From positions 2,281,982-2,345,981 of the forward strand of contig NZ_AP018553.1 of NCBI RefSeq assembly GCF_003967175.1: a DNA stretch of 64,000 nucleotides, in the 5' to 3' direction. The DNA comes from Sulfodiicoccus acidiphilus. GTDB taxonomy: Archaea; Thermoproteota; Thermoprotei_A; Sulfolobales; Sulfolobaceae. This document shows, piece after piece, positions 37,597 through 47,439 of the stretch. The notes under the pieces are model-generated. The model ran no database searches and had not been told where the DNA came from. It worked only from the letters and a program-made list of their open reading frames with translations. Within the stretch, counting starts at the first letter, position 1; each line of letters opens with the position of its first letter. The position numbers and the translations under genes were made by a program.

Positions 37597-38778
37597 CTAT
37601 GCTCCTTCCGTGCCACATGAAGCCTTCGTAGTTTGCGATGTCAACGGCTGCAGACCAAAGGTCCTTCTCAATGCCTTTAGCTCTCACGACAGCTCGTTGC
37701 TTTAAAAAGTCGTAAATGGAGAGACCTCCTCTAAAGCGTGCCCACCCAGAAGTTGGTAACACATGACTTGGACCTGCGCAGTAATCCACTAGGGCGGGTG
37801 GTGTGTCGCCTAGAGTTACGATGCCGGCGTTCCTAACTTCAGAGACGTAAGCCTCTGCGTCTTTCACATGAAGCGATAAGTGTTCTGGAGAAAGTGACCT
37901 TGACAGATCAATAGCCTCAGCAAGGCTGCTTACCTTAACTAAGTGATAGCCATTCTCGGGGAGCCACTAGATTGGATCGCTCTCTCAACCTCTTTTAGAA
38001 CTGCCTCGGAGGTGCTCAGAAGAACTAGAACTGTATTAGGCCCGTGCTCAGCTTGTGCAAGTAGGTCATGTGCCACTAGTCTGGAATCAGCACTCTCGTC
38101 AGCAACTATCACCAACTCCGTGGGCCCCTCTATTCCATCTATTCCCACCCATTGACTCACCAATAGCTTAGCTGCCTGAACAAATAACCCCCCAGGGCCG
38201 ACAATTTTGTCTACCTTGGCCACACTCTCTGTCCCAAAGGCCATTGCTGCTATGGCCTGCGGGCCTCCTAGTCTGTAGATTTCCCTCACCCCCATTTTCT
38301 TGGAAATATAGGCGACAGCAGGATCTAGACCGGAAACGGATGGGGCGGAGGCGACGTAAAGCTCATCCACTCCCGCCACAATAGCAGGGACACCTGTCAT
38401 GAGCAGGGTTGAAGGGTAAGAATTCCTGCCTTTGGGTACGTAAATCCCGACCCTGCGAATGGGCTCCCACACTAGATCGATCACTAGATTAGATTGACTT
38501 ATTCCTTGGTTAGGAGGCTTAGTTTGAGAGTGGAAATCGTAAAGGTGCTTGAATATAACGTCTATGTCGGTTGCTATTCTATGTGGTAGCTTAGCTGAGG
38601 CTTCGTCAATTTCCTCCTTCGTTGCCTTTACCGTGCTTAACTTCACGCCGTCAAGCCTCTCCGTTAGCTTAATGAGAGCATTGTCGCCGCCTTGGCGTAC
38701 TTCATTAACTATGGCCCTAACCTTCTCTACGTAATCGCCGATGTCGCTTCTTCTGTCAGGTAAGGTATGATATATCAA
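37580..38778 (-). pseudogene. hisD: Histidinol dehydrogenase, split by one frameshift
   Basis: Last two steps of histidine synthesis, histidinol to histidine with NAD+. The first frame (37939-38778, 279 codons) ends soon after LLAQAEHGPNT; the second continues with ENGYHLVKVSSLAEAIDLSR and the C-terminal YCAGPSHVLPTSGWARF. Together they give about 399 residues, near the normal length. The break lies at a G4 run on the plus strand (37958-37961); one more base gives SGSPENGYHL. All catalytic segments are otherwise intact, so the gene is probably functional and the shift a sequence error. Confidence 0.9.
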
Positions 38779-39530
38779 GGCCTGACCTCAACTCCATATG
38801 ACAAGAGGAAGCGTTTTACAGCAGACACCGTGGTCACTCCATCGTGAAACATGCCCGCAGCTAATGCAGCGTCAGCTCCTCCTTCTGTTAAGACTTGGAG
38901 AATGTGTTCAGGTTTCCCTGCGCCTCCACTGGCGATTACTGGAACGTTAACTGAGGAAGTCACGGCACGCGTTAACTCCACATCATACCCTTCCCTAGTA
39001 CCGTCTCTATCTATGCTAGTCAAAAGGATCTCCCCGGCTCCCAACTGAACCACCTTGGTCCCCCACCATACTACGTCCAACTCTGTGGCCACGGAGCCGG
39101 ACTTCACGTGCACCTTCCAGCCGCTGGAGCTCCTTTTGGCGTCTATCGCGACTACTACAGCCTGTGAGCCGAACTCTCGCGCTATCTGGGTGACTAAATT
39201 TGGGTTCTCTACTGCGGCGGTGTTTAGACTCACTTTGTCAGCCCCAGCGGAAAAGAGGGAACTGGCATCCTGAACGGACCTGACACCTCCCCCTACGGTT
39301 AATGGGATGGAAACGACGCTGGCCGCTGACTTAACGGACTCTAGGAGGGTCCCTCGCCCTTCCACAGTCGCCGTAACGTCTAGGAATACTAACTCATCTG
39401 CTCCTTCCTCCTCGTAGCGTGAGGCGAGCTCCGCTGGATCCCCCTCATCCCTTAGGTTCAGGAATTTTACCCCCTTAACCACTCTCCCCCACTTCACGTC
39501 CAAGCATGGTATTATGCGTTTGGTCGTCAT
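38775..39530 (-). CDS. hisF: Imidazole glycerol phosphate synthase, cyclase subunit
   Basis: Uses ammonia from HisH to form imidazole glycerol phosphate and AICAR. The 251-residue (beta/alpha)8 barrel shows [15 protein letters not shown] at 6-20 with the catalytic aspartate, the phosphate loops TVGGGVRS and [10 protein letters not shown], and the second catalytic aspartate in VVAIDAKR near 131. It overlaps hisB and hisD by 4 bases each (ATGA type). Confidence 0.97.
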   Translation of the reverse strand: MTTKRIIPCLDVKWGRVVKGVKFLNLRDEGDPAELASRYEEEGADELVFLDVTATVEGRGTLLESVKSAASVVSIPLTVGGGVRSVQDASSLFSAGADKVSLNTAAVENPNLVTQIAREFGSQAVVVAIDAKRSSSGWKVHVKSGSVATELDVVWWGTKVVQLGAGEILLTSIDRDGTREGYDVELTRAVTSSVNVPVIASGGAGKPEHILQVLTEGGADAALAAGMFHDGVTTVSAVKRFLLSYGVEVRP

Positions 39531-40066
39531 AGCATCCCCTTCGTACTGAAAACTCCCTCTTCGGTTTTCCTAGTTGCCTGGTAAAGAGCCATCCCCACTG
39601 CTTTGAAGCCCGCCTCTATTATGTGGTGGACGTTGCTTCCGTCCAGCTGCCTTAGATGCAAGGTGACTTCGGCCCGTCTTGCTAAGGTTTTCATGAAATG
39701 TTCTACGTTTTCTGTCGACATTCCCCCTATATTCTCTCGCGACAAGTCTAATTTCACGAAACCTTCTCCCCTACCTGAGATGTCCACCGCAGCCAAAACC
39801 AAAGCGTCATCCATGGGTACCACAACGCTGGCGAAGCGAGCTATACTTGCTCTGTCTCCCAACAGTTCCCTCAAAGCATCTCCCAATACGATAGCGCAGT
39901 CCTCGACCACGTGGTGGTCGTCGTAACCTAGTTTATCGGTAGCTGACAGAGTGGCACTGGTCCTCATGTAGAACAGTAGGGTGTAAAGCATGTGATTTAG
40001 AAAGGGGACAGGTGTTTTCACTTCAATTGGGCCTGGAGAATCTATATCTATCGACAACTCCACCAC
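39527..40066 (-). CDS. hisB: Imidazoleglycerol-phosphate dehydratase
   Basis: Sixth step of histidine synthesis. The protein is 179 residues from GTG at 40066, with the manganese-binding DDHHVVEDCAI near 50 and NVHHIIEAGFKA near 150. The usual HisB N terminus (R-x-T-x-E-T) is encoded immediately upstream in frame (RRRETRET), back to a CTG at 40096. No ATG, GTG or TTG lies between the in-frame stop and 40066. Translation may therefore start at CTG 40096, adding ten residues. Confidence 0.93.
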   Translation of the reverse strand: MVELSIDIDSPGPIEVKTPVPFLNHMLYTLLFYMRTSATLSATDKLGYDDHHVVEDCAIVLGDALRELLGDRASIARFASVVVPMDDALVLAAVDISGRGEGFVKLDLSRENIGGMSTENVEHFMKTLARRAEVTLHLRQLDGSNVHHIIEAGFKAVGMALYQATRKTEEGVFSTKGML

Positions 40067-40100
40067 CGTCTCTCTCGTCTCTCTCCTCCTGCTCAGCGAT

Positions 40101-40793
40101 CTAGACGTCTACTACACCCCTCAACTTCCTGTCATGAAAGGCCATTCCTAATAAGACCGCATCAAATCCAGCACTCTTGATCTTAAGTAAGTGTTCCATC
40201 GTGGAGACCCCGCCCGCATATTCCTTAAGCCCACGGAGGCCTTTAGCTACGATTAAGGCGCCCTCGTCCACCCCGCCCTCGGTTCCCTCAGTTCCGACGT
40301 GAGTCAGCACAGTTCCCTTCACATCCATTTTGCCTACCTTGGATATGGCCTGATCGAGCGAGATGCTGGATACTGTCCACCCCCGCGTTAATATTCGCCC
40401 GTTAGCGTAGTCCAATGAAACTAAGACCTTATCTTTTCCAATTTCCCTCGTTATATAATCAAACTTCTCAGGATCCGTGAAGGGCAAAGTTGAAAACACT
40501 ATAGCACTCGCACCTGACTTCAAGTAAAGGTTAGCTCTATCTAAGCTTCTCACACCTCCACCAACTTGGATCCACTTGAAGGGGAGTTTGAGAACTTTGA
40601 GTAGAGTGGCACTGTTGTCTCCTGTTCCAGCTGCGGCATCTAAGTCGACTAAGTGCAGTGAATCGTAACCTTCTTCTAGGACCTCTCGTGCTACCTTCAT
40701 CGGATCGCCTACAACTAATCCCGTCCCAGGAATCCCCCTCACTCTCTTAACAACCAATCTACTGCTGACGTCAAGTGCAGGAATTACTTTCAC
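40101..40793 (-). CDS. hisA: ProFAR isomerase
   Basis: Fourth step of histidine synthesis, an Amadori rearrangement on a (beta/alpha)8 barrel. The 230-residue protein has VIPALDVSSRLVVKRVRG at the N terminus with the first catalytic aspartate, and the phosphate loops WIQVGGGVRS and KEYAGGVST. It overlaps hisG by 4 bases. The spacing to hisB (about 5-35 bases) depends on the hisB start. Confidence 0.95.
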   Translation of the reverse strand: MKVIPALDVSSRLVVKRVRGIPGTGLVVGDPMKVAREVLEEGYDSLHLVDLDAAAGTGDNSATLLKVLKLPFKWIQVGGGVRSLDRANLYLKSGASAIVFSTLPFTDPEKFDYITREIGKDKVLVSLDYANGRILTRGWTVSSISLDQAISKVGKMDVKGTVLTHVGTEGTEGGVDEGALIVAKGLRGLKEYAGGVSTMEHLLKIKSAGFDAVLLGMAFHDRKLRGVVDV

Positions 40794-41656
40794 CTTATCA
40801 CCTTCTCTATGTCTACTATGAGTATGTCTTTGGCTCCCTTTCCTCTCAGAGTAGCCACCACTTCAGGTAAATCCCTCTCATCAACCACAGTTATCACCTC
40901 CCAAACATCTCCACGACTCAACCTAGTTATGGCTGGAGCAAGCATGGCTGGTAAGGAGGCTAAAACTTTGTCCAGATCGTCGTTAGGCACGTTCATGAGG
41001 ATGAGCTTCTTCCCGCGTGCGGTTATTGTGCCCTTTATCATTGTTAGCACCATGTTGACCTTGTCTGCTTCGTCGCTCTTCATCCAATTCTTGTTACCTA
41101 TCACTACCGCATAAGTCTCCATTACGTCGTCAACTGGATTTAGCCCATGCAGCCTCAACGTGGTCCCAGTATTGGTAACATCTATTATTCCGTCGGCGGC
41201 GTTAAGGGAAGGCATGACCTCTGCAGCTCCACTAATTTTCACTAGTTTGGCTTTAATCCCCTTCCGCTTCAGATAGTCCGTAGCTATGTTCACGTACTTG
41301 GTGGCTATCCTTATCTCTCTGTCAATTTTAGTAGGATCCTCGATGTTCCAACTGATCGGGAGGGCAAGGACCAGCTTGGCCCTACCGAAATCGAGCCTGA
41401 CTAGTTCCTCCACCTCGGCTCCAGACTCTACTACATAGTCTAGACCGGTCATTCCGAGTTCCGCGGCCCCAGCCTCCACGATGTTTGGAATGTCTTCGGT
41501 GCGAACCATGACTAATTGGACTCCGTCCCAGCTAGTGGGTAAGATAAGTGCTCGGTCGTCAGACGCGAGCGGCCTTATACCTACAGCATAGAGGAGATCC
41601 AGGACTGGCCTCTGCAGTCTACCCTTATTTGGAACGGCTATCTTCAAGGATACCAC
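40790..41656 (-). CDS. hisG: ATP phosphoribosyltransferase, long form
   Basis: First committed step of histidine synthesis and the usual point of feedback inhibition. The 288 residues match the long form, which has its own C-terminal regulatory ACT-like domain (from about 215) and needs no HisZ. Catalytic-domain marks are IAVPNKGRLQRP at the N terminus and DGIIDVTNTGTTLR near 165. It overlaps hisC by 32 bases. Confidence 0.96.
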   Translation of the reverse strand: MVSLKIAVPNKGRLQRPVLDLLYAVGIRPLASDDRALILPTSWDGVQLVMVRTEDIPNIVEAGAAELGMTGLDYVVESGAEVEELVRLDFGRAKLVLALPISWNIEDPTKIDREIRIATKYVNIATDYLKRKGIKAKLVKISGAAEVMPSLNAADGIIDVTNTGTTLRLHGLNPVDDVMETYAVVIGNKNWMKSDEADKVNMVLTMIKGTITARGKKLILMNVPNDDLDKVLASLPAMLAPAITRLSRGDVWEVITVVDERDLPEVVATLRGKGAKDILIVDIEKVIR

Positions 41657-42656
41657 CTAGGGAAGTCACGAGAATGCGGTTCTCTGCCTCGGTTCCCACA
41701 GTTATTCTGTAAAGGTCCTTTCCATATTTCCTTATGGCAATTCCCTTCGACAGTAAAGGTGTGAGTATGTCTGTTTCCGATCTCACTAGGAGGAAGTTGG
41801 TCACGGACTGATAGACCTTCAAACCGAGGCTCAGTAGCTCCCTCCTTAAACGCTCCCTGTTCCTAGAGACCTCATCGGCCACTCGAAGGGCGTAAGACGG
41901 GGACTCTAGAGCGGCTATCCCCGCTACTAAACCAGGCAAAGCCACGTCAAATGGAGTAGAGACTTTCATCAAAGCGTCCACGATCTCCCTGTCGGCTATC
42001 AGATAACCAACTCTGAAGGCGGCCATTGAGAAAGCTTTGCTCATAGTTCTTAGTGCTATTACGTTAGGGAAGTCCTGCACCATTTTGGCCACAGTGTACT
42101 TCGAGAACTCGTAGTAGGCTTCATCTATGAGCACAAGGCCCTTTGCTCTGGAGGACAGTTCCTCAATCAGTTCTCTCTTGGCTTCCAGCATTGGAGAGCC
42201 AGTTGGATTGTTCGGATCGTCAATTGCCACTAGATCAGACTGAGCGGCCAAGGTGTATAGGGAAGGTAGATCCTCCTTCCAACTATCGCCTTCTTCCCTT
42301 AGGTTCACCTTAAGTAGCCGCATTCCGGTTGCTGCCGAATAAACCTCGTACATACTATAGGAGGGCGAGTTTATAGTTACAGTGCTCCCTGCTGCAAGGA
42401 AATTGTAGAAGAGCTGTCTGATGCCACCATCCCCCCCTGGAGAGGGATAGATGTTGGAGGGCTCCACTCCGTTATATTCCGCGGCCAACCTCCTGAAGCG
42501 TTCTGTTAAGTCCGGAGTGGGATACCTATTTCCCCTATCCAGCCAACTACTTACTGCGTCCAACACGAACTTGGGGGGAGGATATGGAGATTCGTTGAGA
42601 TGTAATCTTAATGCGTCCTTAAAGTCGGTGAAGTTGTAGGGCTTCGCGCCCCTCAA
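41625..42656 (-). CDS. hisC: Histidinol-phosphate aminotransferase
   Basis: PLP-dependent transaminase of histidine synthesis and first gene of the nine-gene operon C-G-A-B-F-D-E-H-I. The 343-residue protein has the PLP lysine in RTMSKAFSMAAFR near 218, LNESPYPPP near the N terminus and the DDPNNPTGSP loop near 150. The TTG start at 42656 is a choice: the frame stays open further upstream without a standard start in good context. The divergent promoter region lies at 42657-42767. Confidence 0.93.
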   Translation of the reverse strand: MRGAKPYNFTDFKDALRLHLNESPYPPPKFVLDAVSSWLDRGNRYPTPDLTERFRRLAAEYNGVEPSNIYPSPGGDGGIRQLFYNFLAAGSTVTINSPSYSMYEVYSAATGMRLLKVNLREEGDSWKEDLPSLYTLAAQSDLVAIDDPNNPTGSPMLEAKRELIEELSSRAKGLVLIDEAYYEFSKYTVAKMVQDFPNVIALRTMSKAFSMAAFRVGYLIADREIVDALMKVSTPFDVALPGLVAGIAALESPSYALRVADEVSRNRERLRRELLSLGLKVYQSVTNFLLVRSETDILTPLLSKGIAIRKYGKDLYRITVGTEAENRILVTSLGGILEDSRSK

Positions 42657-42728
42657 ATAGGGTTTAATCAGATTCCTAACGTCCTTCTTCGATGCAATAA
42701 GCCTACCCTCGGCGGTGAGACAGACGAA

Positions 42729-42740
42729 AAGATAAATAAC
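42729..42740. promoter_or_regulatory. AT-rich TATA region shared by the his operon and the divergent gene
   Basis: AGATAAATAACG reads as a TATA box in both directions. On the plus strand it lies about 30 bp before the ATG at 42768. On the minus strand it would start transcription near 42708, leaving a leader of about 50 nt before the hisC TTG. Confidence 0.4.
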
Positions 42741-42767
42741 GTTTTTGCTCCCGAGGACTCAGTTACA

Positions 42768-43361
42768 ATGCGCCTACTGGAGTTGTTAGCGTCAAGAAAG
42801 AGCTTAGTGAGGTCTTACTTTTACTCAGTCAATTTAATGCTACTATTCAAAGTAGGAGCCATCCTGGCCAAAACTAACGACGTGTGCATAATTAACGAGC
42901 ACAAGATAAGGTGGAACTTGGCTCCTGTCCTGGAATTCAATCCTAGGTGCGTAGAAGGTGCGAAACTCCTCGTCTTCGAGGCCGAGAGTGAGCTAGAAGT
43001 ACCACAGGAATTCTGGCTAGCTACTTCGCCCAAGAGATTGAAACTTCAGGCTGACGTCGTAGAGGTTGTGAAATTAAGTGATGGCTCCTTCAAAGCAACT
43101 CTAGCTAACGAGCTTTTCAATTTTCGTATAAGTGGTGGCCAATTGCTCGAACTAAAAATGGGGAGTGATGAGGCCGAAGTCCTTCGATTACTGGAGGAGT
43201 GGGGAGGTGAGGCCGAACTTAAAGACGTCGTAGCGGTAGCATCGAAGCGATGTGGAATGACAAGGGATGCCGTCAGAGAAGTAGTATGGAGGCTCAAGGA
43301 GAAGGGATATCTAGACTTGATTGGGAGGCTAGTGAAGAAAAAGAACATGAGGGAAGGGTAA
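42768..43361 (+). CDS. Unknown protein with C-terminal helix-turn-helix
   Basis: A 197-residue protein divergent from the his operon. The N-terminal 140 residues look like a mixed alpha/beta domain without recognised relatives (a hydrophobic FYSVNLMLLFKVGAILAK helix near 18-35). The C terminus, about 135-195, has winged-helix character (GGEAELKDVVAVASKRCGMTRDAVREVVWRL then KGYLDLIG, quoted in outline). It could be a regulator, possibly of histidine synthesis given its position, but nothing in the sequence proves this. Confidence 0.6.
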   Translation: MRLLELLASRKSLVRSYFYSVNLMLLFKVGAILAKTNDVCIINEHKIRWNLAPVLEFNPRCVEGAKLLVFEAESELEVPQEFWLATSPKRLKLQADVVEVVKLSDGSFKATLANELFNFRISGGQLLELKMGSDEAEVLRLLEEWGGEAELKDVVAVASKRCGMTRDAVREVVWRLKEKGYLDLIGRLVKKKNMREG

Positions 43362-43987
43362 AGCTAAAGTCCCCAAACTTACGTAGTGAGAGCTAATTAG
43401 GCCACAGTTGTGGGAAGCCCTAGTCAACAGCTTCCATTAAACTGTGGTTTAATATTTTACAGTTAAGACAAAATAATGCCACAGCAAATGGGGGTAGTCG
43501 TACCGACAAGGTCTAGTGGTTTGGAGGTGTTCGGATCTTCCCACTTCCTCGGGACGACATAGAGATAGGTCCAGGTCACCTTCACCAACTGGGCTGAGAA
43601 AGATGAACGCTCCCAAAGACTTCGGTGAAGCGCTAGACTGAGAATTGCAAGTTCGCGAAAAATCAATGAAAGCCCGAACCCTAGAGAACTAAGCTCCACA
43701 CTTTCCTAAGAAGACTGCATTGTGTTTACCCGCGGCGTAACTCACCCACTTCCAATTCCGCCCCGGCCACCCTTAAGGGATCGCAAACCCTCAAGTCCTC
43801 GGGGCCGGTGGAGGGGAGCACCACCCTCACCTTCCTCGTCCCCCACCCTCTCGAGAGGTGTCAGTCCTCGGTTCGGGGGTAGTCGACTGAAGTCCTCGGG
43901 TGGCACTACGTGAACGCAACTCTAGACAAGGACGTTTAGAAGAGATTGAAAGCGTTTGGTCGCGCGAAGGTGCTATAGTCTCTAACT
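43362..43987. other. Intergenic, 626 bp, with GC-rich patch
   Basis: No supported gene. An inverted pair CCACAGTT/AACTGTGG lies at about 43402-43447. A minus-strand frame of 78 codons at 43463-43699 has no recognisable product. At 43740-43880 the sequence becomes GC-rich and contains CCGCCCC...CCCTTAAGGG, faintly like the tnpB-element ends; it may be old mobile DNA. Confidence 0.4.
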
Positions 43988-46858
43988 TTACCCTTTAGTT
44001 AATAACATTATGGCTGGTTTCATGGGCAGAGAGTCCTTCTTAACGCCGTGGACTTTCATCATGGAGGCTTCGTAGGCCTTCACGGCCTTCAGTCCAGTTT
44101 TCATTGCTATGTAGCTGGAAAACTTAGATATAACACTTAACTCGTCTAAATTAATTGCCAATACCTTTTCCCTCAGCTCCACTTTCATTTGAGAGGCCTG
44201 TTCTATGACTCGCCTCAACAAGTTAGCTGACTCCCTGTCATGTGGTCTCATTTCTTTCATCAGCTCTCCAAACCCCTTGCCTTGCTTCAGCTCTAAAATG
44301 ACCTTCCTCAAGAGCTCCCCTTTGTCACGTTCGGCCACATATATGGAAGCCTCCTCAGCACGACCACCAACCACGTTCATAATAGACTTTATGTCGTCTA
44401 TTAGAGAATGGATGTATTCCACACTTAGCTCGCTCTCTACGTCCACTAAGGAGGATTCCATTACTGGCCACTTTTCGGTATCAAGCAGAGTCCTGTGACC
44501 TAAAGAACTCCAGATCTCCTGCGAGATGTGAGGGGCAAGAGGAAAGAGCATTTTAATCCATGTTTCAATAAATTGCCTTAATATTTTCTCGTTAGGACCT
44601 CTATTAGCGGCCTTCACCATGTCTAGGTAGTCCTCTACGTAGTATCTCAACTTATACACCAACGTATTCATTACTTCCCTAAGTCTCAACTGCTCCATGG
44701 CCGTGGTGACATCTCCTACGGCTAATTGGAGCTTACTCATCAGCCATCTCTCAGGTACGTCAACCGTCTCTGACCCTGTTATTGACCTTGAGAATTCGTA
44801 AAGCCATCTGAGCTGTTCTAGGACGCTTTTTGCGTCCGAGTCTGTGAAGTTGGAGTCTGTCCCTATCTCGGCTCCTCCCAGTACAGTCAACCTAACCGTG
44901 TCCGCCCCGTAAGTCCTTATTGCCCTCCTCAAGGAAAGTATGTTCCTCAAGGACTTGCTCATCTTCTTCCCCTCATAAAGCACGAAGCCGTTAACCACGA
45001 TCTGCTTGGGCCAGAGCTCCCGCGGGAAGATGGCTGCGTGATTGAAAATGAAGAAGGACAGGTGATTTGGAATGAGGTCCTTGCCGCTGTGTCTAGAGTC
45101 GAGTGGATACCAATACAGGAACTCGTTCCTCATTTTAGAGAGGACATCTTCTGGTATGGCTGATCGCTGGGACACTTGTTTAACGTCCCCCTCCCCCAAT
45201 AGTAAGTAGTCCCACACCTCTGGAGTTAATTGTGTGGCCCTAATCCCAGCGTCCCTCATTGTTTTCACAAATGTGTAATAAGCCATATAGATTGTAGAGT
45301 CGCTTAAGCTCTCAATTATCCACCTCTTATCCCATGGAAGTGGAGTCCCCAACCCCCTAGTCCTCGCGCAGGCCCTCTTCTCTAACCACTCGATTGAATA
45401 CTGGAAGTCCTTCCTGACTTCCTCAGGCAACAATCGCATTTGAGCGAGGAGCTCCCGTGAGAGTTCCTTCCACTTTTCGTTGCCATAATCCAAGAACCAT
45501 TGATCCTTCAGTAGTTTAACCACAGTCTCATTGCCACACCTGCAGTAGACTGGCCTATTCATCATTTCATAGATCCTCCTTCCCTGCCCTTTTCTAATTA
45601 GGAAACTAGTTAACATCTCCCTCGCTTCTTTCACCGACGCTCCTACCAGCTTGCTCAATTCTTCCCTGTGTTGAGGGGCTGCGAGCTGAAGTACGTCTGG
45701 AGACATTTTTCCTCTGTGGAACTCCGTCTTATAGACCTCTTCAGTCAACTTCTCCAACTCTTCCTTACCCTTTGGTGGGTGTTGATCGACTAACTTCACA
45801 GCCAAAGGGACTTGCTCCCCTGGTACGTCAATTACCTTTATAGGGGTTACCTTGAGTCCCTTTTTCTTTATATAGAAATAATCGAAGGGCGCATGCGCTG
45901 GTACGCTCATCACTACCCCTGTTCCCATCAGTGGGTCAACGAATTCCGCCTGGATCACTGGAACGAACATGTTGGTCAACGGGTTCTTGGCCTTAAGCTC
46001 TAGAAGCTTAGAGTGATCTACTTTATCGACTATTCTCAGGTCATCCACTTGGAATGCGAGTTTCTGGGCAGCCTTCTCTGCCATTATGAACTTCTTTCCA
46101 TCCATCTCGACACTGACGTACTTTTCTGAGGGGTTGATCCAGATGCACACGACCCCCAACACAGTCTCTGGCCTCAGGGTCGCTGCCGGAAGTATACCAC
46201 TATCAGTTTCGAAGTAGATAAGCGTGAATTCTCCGATCTCTGGCTCAACATCCCCCTTCGTGTCGTGCATTCCGACCGGTAAATTATGCACTGGACACCA
46301 ACCCACTGGATGCGTGTCCTTCACAACGAATCCGCGTTCACTAAGTTTCTTGAACTGCCACGTGATGAAGCTCGAGAACTCTGGATCTATAGTGGTGAAC
46401 TCCCTCCTCCAGTCTAGACTCATTCCCATTTCGGTGAGTGCTGCCTTTATCTCATCCTTGAAGTAGTTAGCCATGAACAGGGGGTCAGCGAGCATTGATA
46501 TCTTGTCAGGTGGAATGTCGTAGATGGACTTGAAAATGTCAATCAGTTCCCTATCCCCTCGTGCGATGTCGTCGGCCATTGTGATAATCGGCGTCCCCGT
46601 GAAGTGAAACCCGAGAGGAAAGAGGACGTTATATCCCTTCATCCTCATGTACCTTGCGTAAACGTCTGCTGTACCATATGTTCTCGCGTGGCCTAGGTGA
46701 GGGGGACTGTTGGGATATGGGAAAGCAGCAGTCAGAAAGAACTTGGGTCTTTTGGGGTCGGGCTCCGCATCGTAAACTTTTCCAGAGCTCCAGACGGTCT
46801 GCCACTTACTGGCGATTTCCCTGAGGACCGAGACGAAGTTGGAGGAGACCTCATTCAT
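43988..46858 (-). CDS. leuS: Leucyl-tRNA synthetase
   Basis: Charges tRNA-Leu. The 956-residue class I enzyme has the HIGH-type motif PPHLGH near residue 52, a large CP1 editing domain between about 170 and 500 (threonine-rich TLRPETVLG segment), KMSKS (YEGKKMSKSLRN) near 640, and the anticodon-binding helices plus an archaeal C-terminal domain. Length is typical of archaeal/eukaryotic LeuRS. The ATG at 46858 is 50 bp from the divergent cobalamin gene. Confidence 0.97.
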   Translation of the reverse strand: MNEVSSNFVSVLREIASKWQTVWSSGKVYDAEPDPKRPKFFLTAAFPYPNSPPHLGHARTYGTADVYARYMRMKGYNVLFPLGFHFTGTPIITMADDIARGDRELIDIFKSIYDIPPDKISMLADPLFMANYFKDEIKAALTEMGMSLDWRREFTTIDPEFSSFITWQFKKLSERGFVVKDTHPVGWCPVHNLPVGMHDTKGDVEPEIGEFTLIYFETDSGILPAATLRPETVLGVVCIWINPSEKYVSVEMDGKKFIMAEKAAQKLAFQVDDLRIVDKVDHSKLLELKAKNPLTNMFVPVIQAEFVDPLMGTGVVMSVPAHAPFDYFYIKKKGLKVTPIKVIDVPGEQVPLAVKLVDQHPPKGKEELEKLTEEVYKTEFHRGKMSPDVLQLAAPQHREELSKLVGASVKEAREMLTSFLIRKGQGRRIYEMMNRPVYCRCGNETVVKLLKDQWFLDYGNEKWKELSRELLAQMRLLPEEVRKDFQYSIEWLEKRACARTRGLGTPLPWDKRWIIESLSDSTIYMAYYTFVKTMRDAGIRATQLTPEVWDYLLLGEGDVKQVSQRSAIPEDVLSKMRNEFLYWYPLDSRHSGKDLIPNHLSFFIFNHAAIFPRELWPKQIVVNGFVLYEGKKMSKSLRNILSLRRAIRTYGADTVRLTVLGGAEIGTDSNFTDSDAKSVLEQLRWLYEFSRSITGSETVDVPERWLMSKLQLAVGDVTTAMEQLRLREVMNTLVYKLRYYVEDYLDMVKAANRGPNEKILRQFIETWIKMLFPLAPHISQEIWSSLGHRTLLDTEKWPVMESSLVDVESELSVEYIHSLIDDIKSIMNVVGGRAEEASIYVAERDKGELLRKVILELKQGKGFGELMKEMRPHDRESANLLRRVIEQASQMKVELREKVLAINLDELSVISKFSSYIAMKTGLKAVKAYEASMMKVHGVKKDSLPMKPAIMLLTKG

Positions 46859-46908
46859 TGAGTGAGACTAACAGTAGCATATTTTAAGTCATTAGTGAAG
46901 TACTACCA

Positions 46909-47439
46909 GTGTTCACTAGGTCTGGAGATGACGGCACCACCTCCGTCAAGGATAAGAGAATAGGGAAGGATTCGCCAGTGGTGGAATTCCTAGGTGAGGT
47001 AGACGAACTAAATTCCTTCCTAGGATTTGCACTCAGCTCCCTCACATGGGAGGACATGCGACGTGACATTGAGAGAGTCCAGTTCGAACTATTCCAACTA
47101 GGCCAAGATGTCGCCACAGAGGGGGAAAGAGCTTCCTTTTCTGAGGAGAACGTTAAGTGGATAGAGGAAAGAACGATCTACTACAGAAAAGAGAGCGGCC
47201 CCGTGAGGCTCTTCGTGATCCCTGGGGGAACGGAACAGGCAGTGAGACTTCACTTAGTTAGGACAATAGCCAGGAGAGTGGAGAGAAAGTTGGTAAGGTT
47301 AAGTCGGGAAGTGAGCGTGAACCGCTGGACAATAGTTTACTTGAACCGCTTATCTTCGATGCTGTTCTCTATGGCCGTAGTCGCCAACAAGAGGAGTAAT
47401 AGTCAGGAACGATATTTCGATATCAATAGATACTTTTAG
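46909..47439 (+). CDS. Cob(I)alamin adenosyltransferase, PduO type
   Basis: Transfers the adenosyl group of ATP to cob(I)alamin to make coenzyme B12. The 176-residue helical protein has the family N terminus FTRSGDDGTTSV (ATP loop), VEFLGEVDELNSFLGFA near 22-38, and the RTIARRVERKLVRL helix near 125. The start is GTG at 46909. Adenosylcobalamin is needed by methylmalonyl-CoA mutase, a step of the 3-hydroxypropionate/4-hydroxybutyrate cycle. Its end overlaps the convergent ttuA-like gene by 17 bases. Confidence 0.93.
   Translation: MFTRSGDDGTTSVKDKRIGKDSPVVEFLGEVDELNSFLGFALSSLTWEDMRRDIERVQFELFQLGQDVATEGERASFSEENVKWIEERTIYYRKESGPVRLFVIPGGTEQAVRLHLVRTIARRVERKLVRLSREVSVNRWTIVYLNRLSSMLFSMAVVANKRSNSQERYFDINRYF

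Noticed and set aside
43463-43699. 78-codon minus-strand frame
   Set aside because: No recognised relative, no promoter or ribosome site, and it sits in a repeat-bearing spacer.
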